DNA of 64,000 bases from Phaeodactylum tricornutum CCAP 1055/1 (lineage: Eukaryota; Bacillariophyta; Bacillariophyceae; Surirellales; Neidiaceae): the NCBI RefSeq assembly GCF_000150955.2, contig NC_011691.1:248001-312000 (forward strand). The letters are read 5' to 3'. Positions 1 through 10,900 of this stretch are shown here, piece after piece; the first letter of the stretch is position 1, and every line of letters begins with the position of its first letter. The notes under the pieces are model-generated. The model ran no database searches. It was not told where the DNA came from and saw only the letters and a program-made list of their open reading frames with translations. The translations under genes were made by a program, and so were the position numbers.

Positions 1-980
1 GGAGTGGATCGTCGGTGGTTGGAGCTCCTGTTAACTGAATTTTCCTCCGGTTTCGCAGTGAGCTGATGACCTTCAATTCGCGACTCTTTCCGTCTCAAAA
101 TTTGAGCAGACGCAAGATCGATCAAATCTTGTGAAACGATGTGTTGGCTTTCGGTTGCCAGTGCCTGTCTCGGCGGTTCATCGCTGCTGCTAGTACTACT
201 TTCAAGTGTCTCGACGCCTTTTACAATCTTGATCTTACCCCCTCCATGACCTCCATGAGTATCAACGTGAATTACCCATTTGAGATTTCCCCTTGTGCAC
301 TCCACACGAGCACGGCTTTTCGTCACAGTTTTCCTCTTATTCCCAGCGGTGCTTTTTTCAGACGCAATTGCAGGGCTGGGATTGAGTAAAGCATGGCCGT
401 TCACTTTCACCTCTGAATTGTACGTGGATCGCGAGCGAAACTTCTTTTCATGGGATTTTCGAAGACGATGGTGCCGAGAACCTCCCCTCACAAGCGGAGA
501 GGTCGCCGGTGAATGGACCATCATGGTGAACCAAGTTTTATTATGTGTGGCCTTGTTTTCGTTGTCTTCCTTTGGTAAACCTTTTCTGGAAAGAATCGAC
601 GGAAAATGATAAAAGACTATTGGGCCGAATGATTAAGATTTCGACAGCGAAACGGTCACAGCATATTTTTATATAATGTTTTAATATAATTTGTCCTATG
701 ATTTTTCTGGGTACTTGGTTTGTGGAAAGTTTGCTGTCAAGTCTATCAATCTGACTCTTGCGAAATGCAAATCAGACCCCTCTATTTCCAACCATCTACC
801 TGAATACCTGACCATCAACACAAATCATTCAAGTCAGGGCCCTCTTCGAATGCCGTGCGGGAGTCCTTTACGCTGAAGGTCTCCTCCGAGAGGGGCGATT
901 TGCTAGTATTAGCAGCCAAGAATTGGAGAAGGAGAAGGATGGTGCAGGCGAGATCTAGACGAAAAGAAGATGAAAATCGA
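1..980. other. No gene recognised at left edge
   Basis: Only short open frames are present on both strands and none resembles a known family. The end of a decayed glycosyltransferase copy begins just to the right. Confidence 0.5.
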
Positions 981-984
981 CGAT

Positions 985-3340
985 TCGGTTTTTTTGTTTA
1001 GCGGCATTGTACGTGCAGGTTGCCAGTACGTCTACGTGCCACGGACAGCACCAAAGCACTGAATGAGATTCATTGTCTTTGGCTGGATCACCTCCGAAGC
1101 AAGACACGAACACTAGGAAACAATATAGTGTGGTCGAGCAACGCCGAGCCTGTTTTCAATATAGAATCGCATCACCAAACAAATCAAGAAGTTCTCGCTG
1201 AAATTTTTACTTTGAGCCAGTGCCAATTTCTGATTCACAGCTTAGCTGCTAGTTCAGAAGCTGTAATCTGGATCAACCTGGATTTGCACGTACAGTCTGT
1301 GAATCTGGAGGGTCCGGTGCATTTGGAGCCTGCTTCATTCGAGACTCTATTCAAATGGAACTAGACCGGGAGCCCCACGAGAGCTGGCCGCATCCGCTGG
1401 AAAGCAACGTTTGGACTCGTTCTATAGATACCGAAAAGCAATTTGAAAGGTCGAAGGCCGGCAAACACGATGCATGCAAGGGATGTGATTGTGATAAATT
1501 ATAGCCACACAATGCTACAATTTGATACTACGTTGTAGATAGAATTGCTTAGCCTTAGCATTGTTTGTTGGAACATCTATCTAGGATTCACTAGCTCTAG
1601 ATCTTGGCCTCATTGCCATTTCCTTTTTCCTGGCTCTGTCGTAGGACAGACGCAGTGGCCAGACGACTGTCCTCGTCGGGTTCATTACCCGTGTGTGGCA
1701 TGCCGGAGGAAAATACGAAGCGTCTCATAGGAAACCAAATATTTGCGTTATGCACCCAAATGTTTGCAACATACACAACTCTGGTTCCGTTGCATGAGGC
1801 GTATAAGACAACTCGTCTTATCAAACCTGATATGCTAGGAACAAAATATTCCTGATTACCATACAGTTTCCCTAGATGAAAGTTGTCAACAGATACTGTT
1901 GGCACCATCCGAACTTGATGGTTTGGCGATCACATAGGTGATCCAATCATCTCGACAAAAACTATGTCAATGGTTCGATAGCCAGTACATTGGCTACGGG
2001 GTTTCTACGTTCGTACATTCTGTTTCCAACACAAAAGGTTTCATTTTGGAATCTATATTTTAGTCTCACAATCTCAATCTAAAAACCTACCGATTAAAAC
2101 AGTCGGAGCCTCTACGAGGCTTTCCCCCCAACTTCTACTCTTTCGTCGTATTCTACAAATACACTCGTAAGCAGGTAGAATCTTATCAATTGTATTCTCC
2201 ACATTTCCGCCGTCGGGAATGATCAGAGTGCTGGTGGGGCATTCTTCACATCGGTCTTGAACCAGCTGATCTATGCAGAGCAACACAATCTCAAACCATG
2301 GGTTCACTTGGACCGAATGCATCCACGTTAGTCTATGACGAGTCTGTACATAACTAAACACCGCCGTTCGCCCCCTTCGAAATGATGCGTGGAATAGATA
2401 TAGCAGTGATCGAAGGACCGGAGATGGTATCCACTAGAGCTGGGGACGGAGGCAATCCTCCGGAGCTGTACCAAATGAAACAGTACTATCCGGGTGCTCC
2501 GGGCCTACCCGAAAATCAGACGCTGAAGTTGCTACGCATGAGCTTTCCGGGTATGGGTGTGTGGGAAAGCTATTTCTTGCCCGTCTCAGAGTTCGTGCCA
2601 GGCGACGTGTCTTGCAGGGTGAAACCCATCCTCACAATGAACGAAAGGATGGTTGACCCGGGGTTGATATCCTTCAGTCCACAGTCCGTTCGGGCGTGGC
2701 AGTACAACAGTGTCAGCGATGGGCTTTGGAATCCTGATGGAAAGTCGATGAAAGACTGGTACAAGTCTATGCGAGAAAAGGGTGCCGAGTTGGTAAAACG
2801 ATACTATCGATTCCAGCCGCAATTGTTCGAAAGGCCACAGAAGTGAATCCTGTGGAATCCGGCAAGCCGTGTCTCGCAGTCCATCTGCGAAAGCTGACAA
2901 GCATGGTCGAGAGCGCAAGAAGGTGCAGGCCACAAGTTTTCTCGGGTAAATCAGAGCCCTTCTAGATGTCGGGGGTAGGCATGTGTACATTGCATCCGAC
3001 TCGCATACGGCGATACAATATGTGAAGAAGAAACTTTTGCTGGATGACAACATTGCCATCCACACGCAAGGGGAGTATGTGGTACGCTCGTACAAGGAAT
3101 GTCCCGCTCATTTAATGGAAAGTCATCATCATGCAAATAGCAAGGCTCTAGTGAACGTGCTTACAATGTCCAAGTTGCTGCGTCATTGTCATAGCACCCT
3201 AATGGAGGCGGCGATCTATCTCGATCCTCATCTTCACGACAGGAGCGTCAGAAGACCCAGGTCGTGTAACCCCAGATGAGATTGGGAGCATGTTGAATGA
3301 TGTATTAATAGGCGCCGGTTTGCTCAATGCCGTGCAAACG
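985..3340 (+). pseudogene. Decayed copy of the multidomain glycosyltransferase gene
   Basis: This is a broken, inverted partial copy of the gene at 7966-12003. Part one (about 985-1364) matches the end of FUT8-like domain A, with shared blocks such as SHHxTNQE, LSQCQFL and LHVQSVNLE, at only about 55% protein identity by eye. Part two (about 2193-3340) matches almost all of domain B; the open stretch 2382-2846 is about 97% identical at the protein level. Between them lie about 700-800 bases that the intact gene lacks. Domain B carries stops and frame changes: for example an early stop just after the VYDESVH block near 2355, and frame loss near 2895. The GT15 part is absent. It cannot encode a working enzyme as it stands. 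The uneven divergence suggests gene conversion of the domain B segment or a composite origin. Confidence 0.85.
1470..2190. other. Unexplained insert inside the decayed glycosyltransferase copy
   Basis: This stretch separates the domain A-like and domain B-like parts of the decayed copy. The intact gene has only about 90 bases at the matching place. I see no transposase frame, terminal repeats or RNA gene here. Confidence 0.5.
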
Positions 3341-3708
3341 AAGTGAAGTACGAGCGGCTTGAAGTCCTCCATTTCAGCCATCTTGTGCCACTCTTCTGGG
3401 TGTGCATTCAAAATTGACTTCTTACGTTAGGGTTCGAGCACCACTTTGTGCGAAAGGAGACTTCGAATCAAGTAAGCAGTCAGTGAGGAGTGATTTTGGT
3501 AACGATCTCTCCTGTAGTTCACTATGGGTTTCAACGTTTCTCTGTGGATGGGATGTCAAAGAGCGTAATAATGGGTTTGTAGAATTCAAATTCAATATGT
3601 CATGCGCTGGCAAAAGAGTCGAGCGTCTTACTTTTTAAGTTAGACACTTTGATACTCTTGCCAATACTGTAAGACCGAATTGTTGGCGATGGGACTTGAC
3701 AGCCTAGG

Positions 3709-3945
3709 TGATACTTGCTTGTGGGTTTCTAGGTCCTATTTGCAGGTAGCTAGCTAGCTAGCCAACAGAAATAAGGATCAGCGTATTAAAATGATGACCT
3801 CGCCGTTTGTCAAGATAAGACTGAATGTGATATTTGCTTTTGGGTTTCTAGGTCCTATTTGCAGTTAGCTAGCTAACCAATAGAAAGAAAGTGAAAGTGT
3901 ATTGATTGTGAAATGATCATCTCACCGTTTGTCAAGTAAAGACTG
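3709..3945. repeat. 118-base imperfect tandem duplication (2 copies)
   Basis: Copy one starts at 3709 and copy two at 3827. Both hold the block GGGTTTCTAGGTCCTATTTG, followed by runs of TAGC and later CCGTTTGTCAAG. The copies differ by scattered substitutions and small indels. The repeat lies in the gap between the decayed glycosyltransferase copy and the MOSC gene. Confidence 0.85.
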
Positions 3946-4157
3946 TCTATAAGTGACACTGACGCAGTCAAACGACGTGGCTATCCATGGTTCCATTCCA
4001 TTGCACCTTCTTGCCAATTTACAGGTAGGAGATAACCATTATGTCACTGTCATGTAACATTGATGGAATGAATCTGCGATCCGCCCCTACCCTACTTGCC
4101 TAGCTAGGGTTACCGGCCATTGACAGAATTTTGATATCACTGTCGTAACTATTCGAT

Positions 4158-5006
4158 ATGCTGTATCACCGACTATTACAACCTGATTCCGGCATCATTG
4201 ACGGCTCCGTATGTTCACTGTCAGAGCTTGAGGAGAGCCTCACATTGCATCTGATGTGGCGACTTCAGTTTACCTTGTTTTTGGAACTTTTGCACTTGAC
4301 CACACCGGCCTACCTGTCTCTCAACTTGTATTCTCAAGCGTTGACGATTCCAAGACATCGGAGAGCCGTTGAGAGCAACGCATCCAGAAATGTGCGCTTG
4401 ACCACGGGCCTTTCTCTTAAGGGATCTGAAGGGACGGCGAAGGAAGTTGCAATCTACCAAGGAAAAGTCATTCGCGTTGCTGCAAAAAAATTTGAGCTGG
4501 ACGGATCAAAGCCGTCCTCTAAGTATTACACTACGCGCAAAAAGGCAAGAGAACGTCTTTTTGTTTCCGAAGACGGGGTAATAAATGACTACAACCATTA
4601 CCGCACAACAGCGCTCAAGAGTTCAGGCGACCGGGCCTTATCCATCCTAACATACGATGTCATGAACCTTCTAAGAGCTCATCAATATCCAGTGGAGGAT
4701 GGAGACTTGGGGGAGAACATACTGGTGGATGGGGTCACGTTCGATTTTTTTGAGCCCGGACGAAGATATCAATTTGGTGAAGAAAATGGAGTTGTAGCAG
4801 AAATCGTTGAACACATGATGCCGTGCGCAAATCTATGTAAACTTCCCTACATAAACGATGAGAGGATGGAACCAGTAGAGCGAATCGAGAAATGCAAAGC
4901 TTTGCTGAATATTCTGAATCAGGATGTTGGTCTTCGAGGCTGGTATGCTCGGGTCGTTCAAGAGGGAAGTATTGCAGCAAGGTCGGCTGTGGTAAGACTG
5001 AAGTGA
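4158..5006 (+). CDS. MOSC-domain protein
   Basis: The predicted protein has 282 residues. Residues about 98-282 look like a MOSC domain (the molybdenum-cofactor sulfurase C-terminal fold, as in bacterial YiiM/YuaD proteins). Supporting blocks are DGDLGENILVDG at about 181-192, the stretch after it matching the family's glycine-rich core, and GLRGWYARVVQEGSI near 258-272. A cysteine near 223 could be the sulfur-carrying residue typical of the family. Family members bind sulfur or handle molybdenum cofactor and related thiol chemistry; the substrate here is unknown. The first ~90 residues are not recognisable and may include a wrong start or a missed intron. The gene converges with a minus-strand frame at 5029-5445, only 22 bases beyond its stop. 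Confidence 0.75.
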   Translation: MLYHRLLQPDSGIIDGSVCSLSELEESLTLHLMWRLQFTLFLELLHLTTPAYLSLNLYSQALTIPRHRRAVESNASRNVRLTTGLSLKGSEGTAKEVAIYQGKVIRVAAKKFELDGSKPSSKYYTTRKKARERLFVSEDGVINDYNHYRTTALKSSGDRALSILTYDVMNLLRAHQYPVEDGDLGENILVDGVTFDFFEPGRRYQFGEENGVVAEIVEHMMPCANLCKLPYINDERMEPVERIEKCKALLNILNQDVGLRGWYARVVQEGSIAARSAVVRLK

Positions 5007-5028
5007 CTATTAATAATTTTGCCTATCC

Positions 5029-5445
5029 TCATCTTCGCTGCGCTGTTGCGATTGGAGTAGGATTTGACTGCTGTTGTGTTTTCGTTGGCCTGTCTGGGGT
5101 CTCAGTATTGTCGTCAGTTTCGTCTAGCTGTAAGATTGTAACAAGTTGGCTCGTACTGGCTGCCAATCTGCCCTGTGGTTGTAAATCGTCGCCAGTGTCG
5201 ATGGCGAAAGATTCCTCCAAGAAATCATCATCTAGATCCTCACCTCCTCGTCGAACAGCTTGGAGAACCAATTCTCGCGTAGGCCGTTGTGTACTAACAT
5301 GGCGTCCAAGATCCAACGAAGCCCCAAGATCAGAAATGCTTCGGTCACCGAGTGCGGAATTCAATGTGCTGCTCGAAAGCTCGCACGTGGAGTCATCGTT
5401 TCCTTGCAACGCTTTTCCTGAACCGTGATGCTTTGGAAAAACCAT
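5029..5445 (-). CDS. Small acidic protein, unknown
   Basis: This 138-residue frame begins MVFPKHHGSGKAL. It is rich in Asp, Glu, Ser and Gln, including the acidic patch DLDDDFLEESFAIDTGDD. No family is recognised. It is tail-to-tail with the MOSC gene. An overlapping plus-strand frame (4892-5428) is Cys- and Ser-rich and looks less natural, so the minus frame is preferred. A splice acceptor-like CAGG just before the start leaves open that this is the last exon of a longer gene. Confidence 0.4.
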   Translation of the reverse strand: MVFPKHHGSGKALQGNDDSTCELSSSTLNSALGDRSISDLGASLDLGRHVSTQRPTRELVLQAVRRGGEDLDDDFLEESFAIDTGDDLQPQGRLAASTSQLVTILQLDETDDNTETPDRPTKTQQQSNPTPIATAQRR

Positions 5446-6139
5446 TCCTGCTTGCCTTTATCTCTTTGTAGCAATTCGCTTTGCTCGTTTAATCTTGTTG
5501 GTAACTGGCAACCAAATTTCCGCGAAATGATATGACCAACCTATTGTACCATGCGGGACAACATGCAGAGCAAGTTGCTTTATGCCTTCCAGGACTGTAG
5601 GCACGTCACGAGTTCGCTAATTTTTGGTGGTCACAATGACCTACCTTATTCCAAAACGAAAATGACCATTACTTTTAAAAATGCGTGCAGTTTTGGATTT
5701 GTTTCGAATATTTTTGCCATCGCCAGTATCACAAACAAACAAGCTTGTTGTTCCCTGGACATTTGTAAAACATATACGTCTAGGAGTTTTGTGGCGGCCC
5801 ACGAGCTACAGACGTTTTTTTATCTATCCAAGGTGATCTGGACCGAGAAAACCAACGAGAGAACCAAAGAATGCTGCAAAGAGTATAACTGTTAATGTAA
5901 GCATTCCGTGAAACCCGATGCTATCAAATATTATTTTCCCTTCGGATCAGTTTCTTCAGCAGGAAACCATACGGCTATTTAGAGAGAATACGAACGTGAA
6001 TACGCTTCGTCAGCCACGATCCGGCGTCTTATTCGACAGACGAGAAATATCAGGTTTGACCCAGATGAAAACGTTCTTCTCGGGGAACCGCAATTCTCGA
6101 GCATTGTCACAAGACTTGGCTAGATCACCCTAGCAAATT
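5446..6139. other. Intergenic, nothing recognised
   Basis: Short frames only (for example 5551-5895 plus), with no similarity I recognise. The region lies upstream of the small acidic frame and downstream of the p24 gene. Confidence 0.5.
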
Positions 6140-6896
6140 CTATAAGTAGCGCCTTTGCTCAAAGAATTTTCTCCAATAAATCACTTGAGCAGTCGCCATT
6201 AGAATCACCAAAGCAGCTTCGATCAAGGTCCAACTCATCACACGGCTGAGGATCTGTTCAGTCATGGTCGTGTGCACTGCCTCCCTTTTCCGCAAAAAGT
6301 CGAAATGATCTAACAAATTTTGCCAATCATTCTGGATCATACCTGCTGATTCGACTAAGTCAAAAGCACGCCTTGCATCAGGTCCTTCCTGTTCCGGCTC
6401 TAGAGCTCGAGGAAGTCCCTGCAGACGAATGTTGAAGCCTACAGAAATGCTGTCGCCTTCGTATTCTTCATCTTCCTCAATCGCATTAAAGCACAAGGCG
6501 TAAATCCCTTTGGGGGCCACCGTGACGGAAAAGTCATCTTCAATTGCTCCGGATTGTGATCGCCAGACTGACGAGTGCTTGCTAAACTCTTCTAGCCAAG
6601 CGTTCAACTCAATATCACGTTCATCTTCCAAAAGATCAAAATTTCCACTATAAGCATTTGCGTCAGGAATGCGTTATTGCCATGCGGGTTCACTGCTTCA
6701 TCCGAAGACATCAACTACCCTAAGCGAAGACTCACCTGATAATAGAGGGCCGATCATCGGGTACTCGTATTAAAAAACAGTCTTTCTCACCACTTCTAAG
6801 ATCCACCGAATAAGAAGCTTCGGCTATTCCTAAACACAGGAAAGCTAGAAGGAGGTGAAGCTGGCGTAAACCAGGACATGTTGCCACCATGGTCAT
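6140..6896 (-). CDS. p24/EMP24 (GOLD domain) cargo receptor, 2 exons
   Basis: This is a type I membrane protein of the p24 family, which cycles between ER and Golgi in COPII/COPI vesicles. Exon 1 is 6736-6896 and exon 2 is 6140-6647. The 88-base intron 6648-6735 has a GTGAGT donor and TTATAG acceptor, and joining gives PSIISGNFDLLEDE in frame (222 residues). Order: signal peptide about 1-28 (hydrophobic LLLAFLCLGIAEAS), GOLD beta domain about 29-125, helical or coiled region, one membrane span near the end, and a short cytosolic tail YWRKFFEQRRYL. The tail has the FFxxRR arrangement typical of p24 proteins, which binds coat subunits. Start: the frame is open further upstream, but the first ATG is at 6896 and gives a good signal peptide. 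Confidence 0.88.
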
Positions 6897-6998
6897 CGGT
6901 TGGAAATGCTCGCTCTGCGAAGAGTCGTTCTTTTTACAGCATTGTGTGCGAGCGCGTTGAATCGTTACCCGTGAATGGGAAATATTCGGGAGTGCCAA

Positions 6999-7965
6999 GA
7001 TGAATCTGTGACATGAACTTGGACCAATTACTATGCCTATATTCTGTCTCTTACATTGCTACCCACTGCGTAGAATTCGGAGGCATTCACAGTTAGCATT
7101 ACCTTTTTTTTGGCTCGACTTTCCTTTTCACTATCCAGATGTGAGATTTCCATCTTCACAGTCAATGATCAAGGCTAGTTTGTCGCTTCATACCACACAA
7201 ATAGGCTTTTGGTTTGAAGCCACGAACTGTCGACTTCGAGCTTGACCATGGAAACGAGGGTTGTAAAAAAGTCGATCGCAGTTCATTGGTGGTTGCAGGC
7301 ACTTCCTCTCCGAAGGCGCTCATCCAATCAGCTTTTCCAGACCTGAATCTCACTATCGTCGGCAGGGGGAAAACGCATGGGAAGACTACCATCCTGGTCT
7401 ACTACAGATCGCCGGACAAAGGCTTAACCTTAAACAAGTCTTGTCCAAGCCGTTTTCGATCGTTTCACCGGCGGATCTCTAATGAGTGATATTCATTCTT
7501 CAGCCACGCTTCACATGGAGACTGCGGACCTTTTCTTATCGATCGTCACCTTTATTCTATTTTTTTACTAGCCTACTGTATGCAATCGGTTGAGCGAATT
7601 GGTTGGCAATACACAGTCCGGCTGATATTGGAGGAATAAAGTTCGCGCCGAGATGGAGCTGTCAAGGAGTGCATCTTCTCTAATGCGCCAACAAGCCATG
7701 ATAGCCCTTCCGGCCATGTACTGCAACATATGAGGCAGCCACACATCTCTCGTGACGGTTCAATCTCATAGAGATGTAGACTATGAAGGATATTCCTGAA
7801 ACCAGCGTTTCCTAATGACCTGACCATCTCGTAGTATTTGTTGCAATGTGATACCTGATAGCACGGGTTTCCTTCAGCATGGCAACTTTTGCAGGTCAGG
7901 TAGAAAGTAGTGTCCATTCTGTGCTAATGTTACTTTGTTTGCATAACAGAAAACAATGCTTACAG
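6999..7965. other. Intergenic; possible 3' UTR of the glycosyltransferase gene
   Basis: Frames at 7214-7489 (plus) and 7573-7917 (minus, Cys-rich, 114 residues) resemble nothing I know. The minus one lies just past the stop of the large glycosyltransferase gene and may be transcribed as its 3' UTR. Confidence 0.45.
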
Positions 7966-10900
7966 TTAGCCAGAAAGAATACCCATTGCTGGCGTCTCAA
8001 TCCGTCCAGCGGTGATGGTATACAAAGGCAGTTTTCTGCGCGTTGTTCCTGAAAAATGTGCATACGTAGGAGACAAGTCCTCTGCATATAAAAAGGTGGC
8101 ATTGCCCGCACATCCATTGTCAACCAAACGGCTCTGATAGTATGTATTGAGCGTGTCAATAGCAAGAGGGTCGTCATAGCCCGCCTGTATACCACCCCAC
8201 GCTAAGCAACCCGACGTTTGATTGACTGTCACGTGTTCGTACGTAAAATCCAGAAACCGGTGTATTTGATTCTTCTCAGCAAACCCGTATACAGCCATCG
8301 AGTGGATCATTAAATCACCCAATCGTCGTCGGTATATGTGACCTTGACGATCAATGAATTGAAGGAAAGCTTGTACATCCTGGGATAGAAAGAATTCGAG
8401 ATCGGCCACAAACATATTATTGTAAAAGCCACACAATTCAGGCTTGATTTGTCTTTGTGGGACAAACTTTGTGTGACGGTTTCTCCACATGGTCCACATC
8501 CTTCGCGTTACTGCCATTTCGTATGCGCACATGCGATACCCGTAAACGTAGTTGTTCGAGCGCACAAAGTCAAAAATATCGTATCGAATAGCCGAGTGAA
8601 TGAAAGAATCTTCGTCTAAACGAAACAAGTATCGATAACGACAACCAGTTTTCTTGTTCCACTTGGCGAAAAACTCCCATACATCAATTGCATACCAGTG
8701 CATCATCCGACGATAGCCCTCCGAGAACAGAGGGTAGGCGTACCACGTTGTGGGGTCATCATTGAGGTTATGGGATGGTCGCGCCCAGAAAGTTGAGTTA
8801 GATAAATCTACTAGATGAAGTGCACCTTGATACGACGAACCATATCGTTTCTCCAAGGCTTGCAAGTCGGTACTGTTGAAGTCTCCGGTATGAAATATAT
8901 AGATATCGGTATTGTCAAGGTGGTCGTTGATAGACAAATAATTGTCGTGTAGGAGATCCAAAGACATCAGCAAATTACCGTAGCTGTCGCGTCCGTAGCT
9001 TGAATGAGTCTTTTGGGCGAGATAGATGACTGCATTCGTCCGACACCGGCGTTTTGAAAGCGTAGAGACAATCAACGATCCTTGTAGGTCAATGCTAATG
9101 ACGGAACCTTGACCTTCTACGTCATCTCCTTCCGTGGCAGCATACCGCTGCTCTTCGACGTCACTTTGTACGCTGGTTTCTACCAGTATATGCTTGAACA
9201 TGCTCCCAAACTCCTCTGGGGTTACACGATCTGGGTCTTCTAAGTTGACACTCCTGTCGTGAAGTAAAGGGTTGAGATAGATCGCCGCCTCCGATAGAGT
9301 GCTATGTCCATGAAGTAGCAAGTCGCACTTGGACATCGCAAGTGCGTCTACCAGAGCCTCGCTATTTACACGATGATGACTTTCCATGAAATGAGCCGGC
9401 CATGCCTTGTACGAGCGTACCACATACTCCCCTTGCGAGTGGATGACAGTGTTGTCATCTAGCAAAAGTTTCTTCTTGACATATTGCATCGCCCTGTGCG
9501 AGTCGGATGCAATGTACACATGCCTACCCCCGACATCTAGAAAGGCTCTGATGTATTCTAGAAACCTCTTAGTCGACACTGGCGCGCGATGATGGCCATG
9601 CTTGTCAGCTTTTCTTAGATGGACTGCGAGACACGGCTTGCCGGATTCCACAGGATTCACTTCTGTGGCCTTTCGAACAATATGCGGCTGGAATCGATAG
9701 TATCGTTTCACCAACTCGGCACCCTTTTCTCGCATAGACTTGTACCAGTCTTTCATCGACTTTCCGTCAGGATTCCAAAGCCCATCGCTGACACTGTTGT
9801 ACTGCCACGCCCGAACGGACTGTGGACTGAAGGATATCAACCCAGGATCAACCATCCTTTCGTTCATTGTGAGGATGGGTTTCACCCTGCAAGACACGTC
9901 GCCTGGCACGAAGTCTGAGACGGGCAAGAAATAGCTTTCCCAAACACCCATACCCGGAAAGCTCATGCGTAGCAGCTTGAGCGTCTGATTTTCGGGTAGG
10001 TCCGGAGCACCCGGATAGTACTGTTTCATTTGGTACAGCTCCGGAGGATTGCCTCCGTCCCCAGCTCTAGTGGGTACCATCTCCGGTCCTTCGATCACTG
10101 CTATCTCTATTCCACGCATCATTTCGAAGGGGGCGAACGGTGGTGTTTTGTTATGTACAGATTCGTCATAGACTAACGTGGACGCATTCGGGTCCAAGTG
10201 AACCCATGGTTTGAGATTGTGTTGCTCTGCATAGATCAGCTGGTTCAAGACCGAGGTGAAGAATGCCCCACCAGCACTCTGATCATTCCCGACGGCGGAA
10301 ATATGGAGGATCCCATCGTACCCGTCACATGCTGTGTGTACGACACGATGGGGTTCGGTTGATTCTCCTTCTGTATTCCACCACTCCTCCGTACGCATTG
10401 GCCTAGGCAAATGACTCTGCTCTTCGCCACGGAGAACCATTTGTACCATCGTTCCAAAGGTTGGCGGTTGAATTCGCTCCGTATCTTCCAAGTTGACGGA
10501 CTGTACGTGCAAATTCAGGTTGATCCAGATCGCCGATTCGGATACGGCACTGAAACCGTGCACCAGAAATTGGCACTGGCTCAGCGCGTATATTTCAACG
10601 ATAATTTCTTGATTGGTCCGATGATGTGAGGCGATATCAAAAACGGCCTTTTCGTCGCTGGAACGCACGACGGTGTTGCCCATATTTCGTATCCGAGTCC
10701 GGACACTGGCGGGCCAGGATTGTTCGATTTCCTGCAGCACGTGGGTACTGTCGGTGGCCACGTAGACGTGTTGTCCACCGGCGTGGACAAAGGCTTGGGC
10801 GTAGGGCAGGAATTCCGCCGTCGCCACGACGCGCCGTCCCGCGGCCTTGTCGGAATGGCGAATGTGCAGGCCCAAACAGGCATTCCGTACGGAGCAGTCC

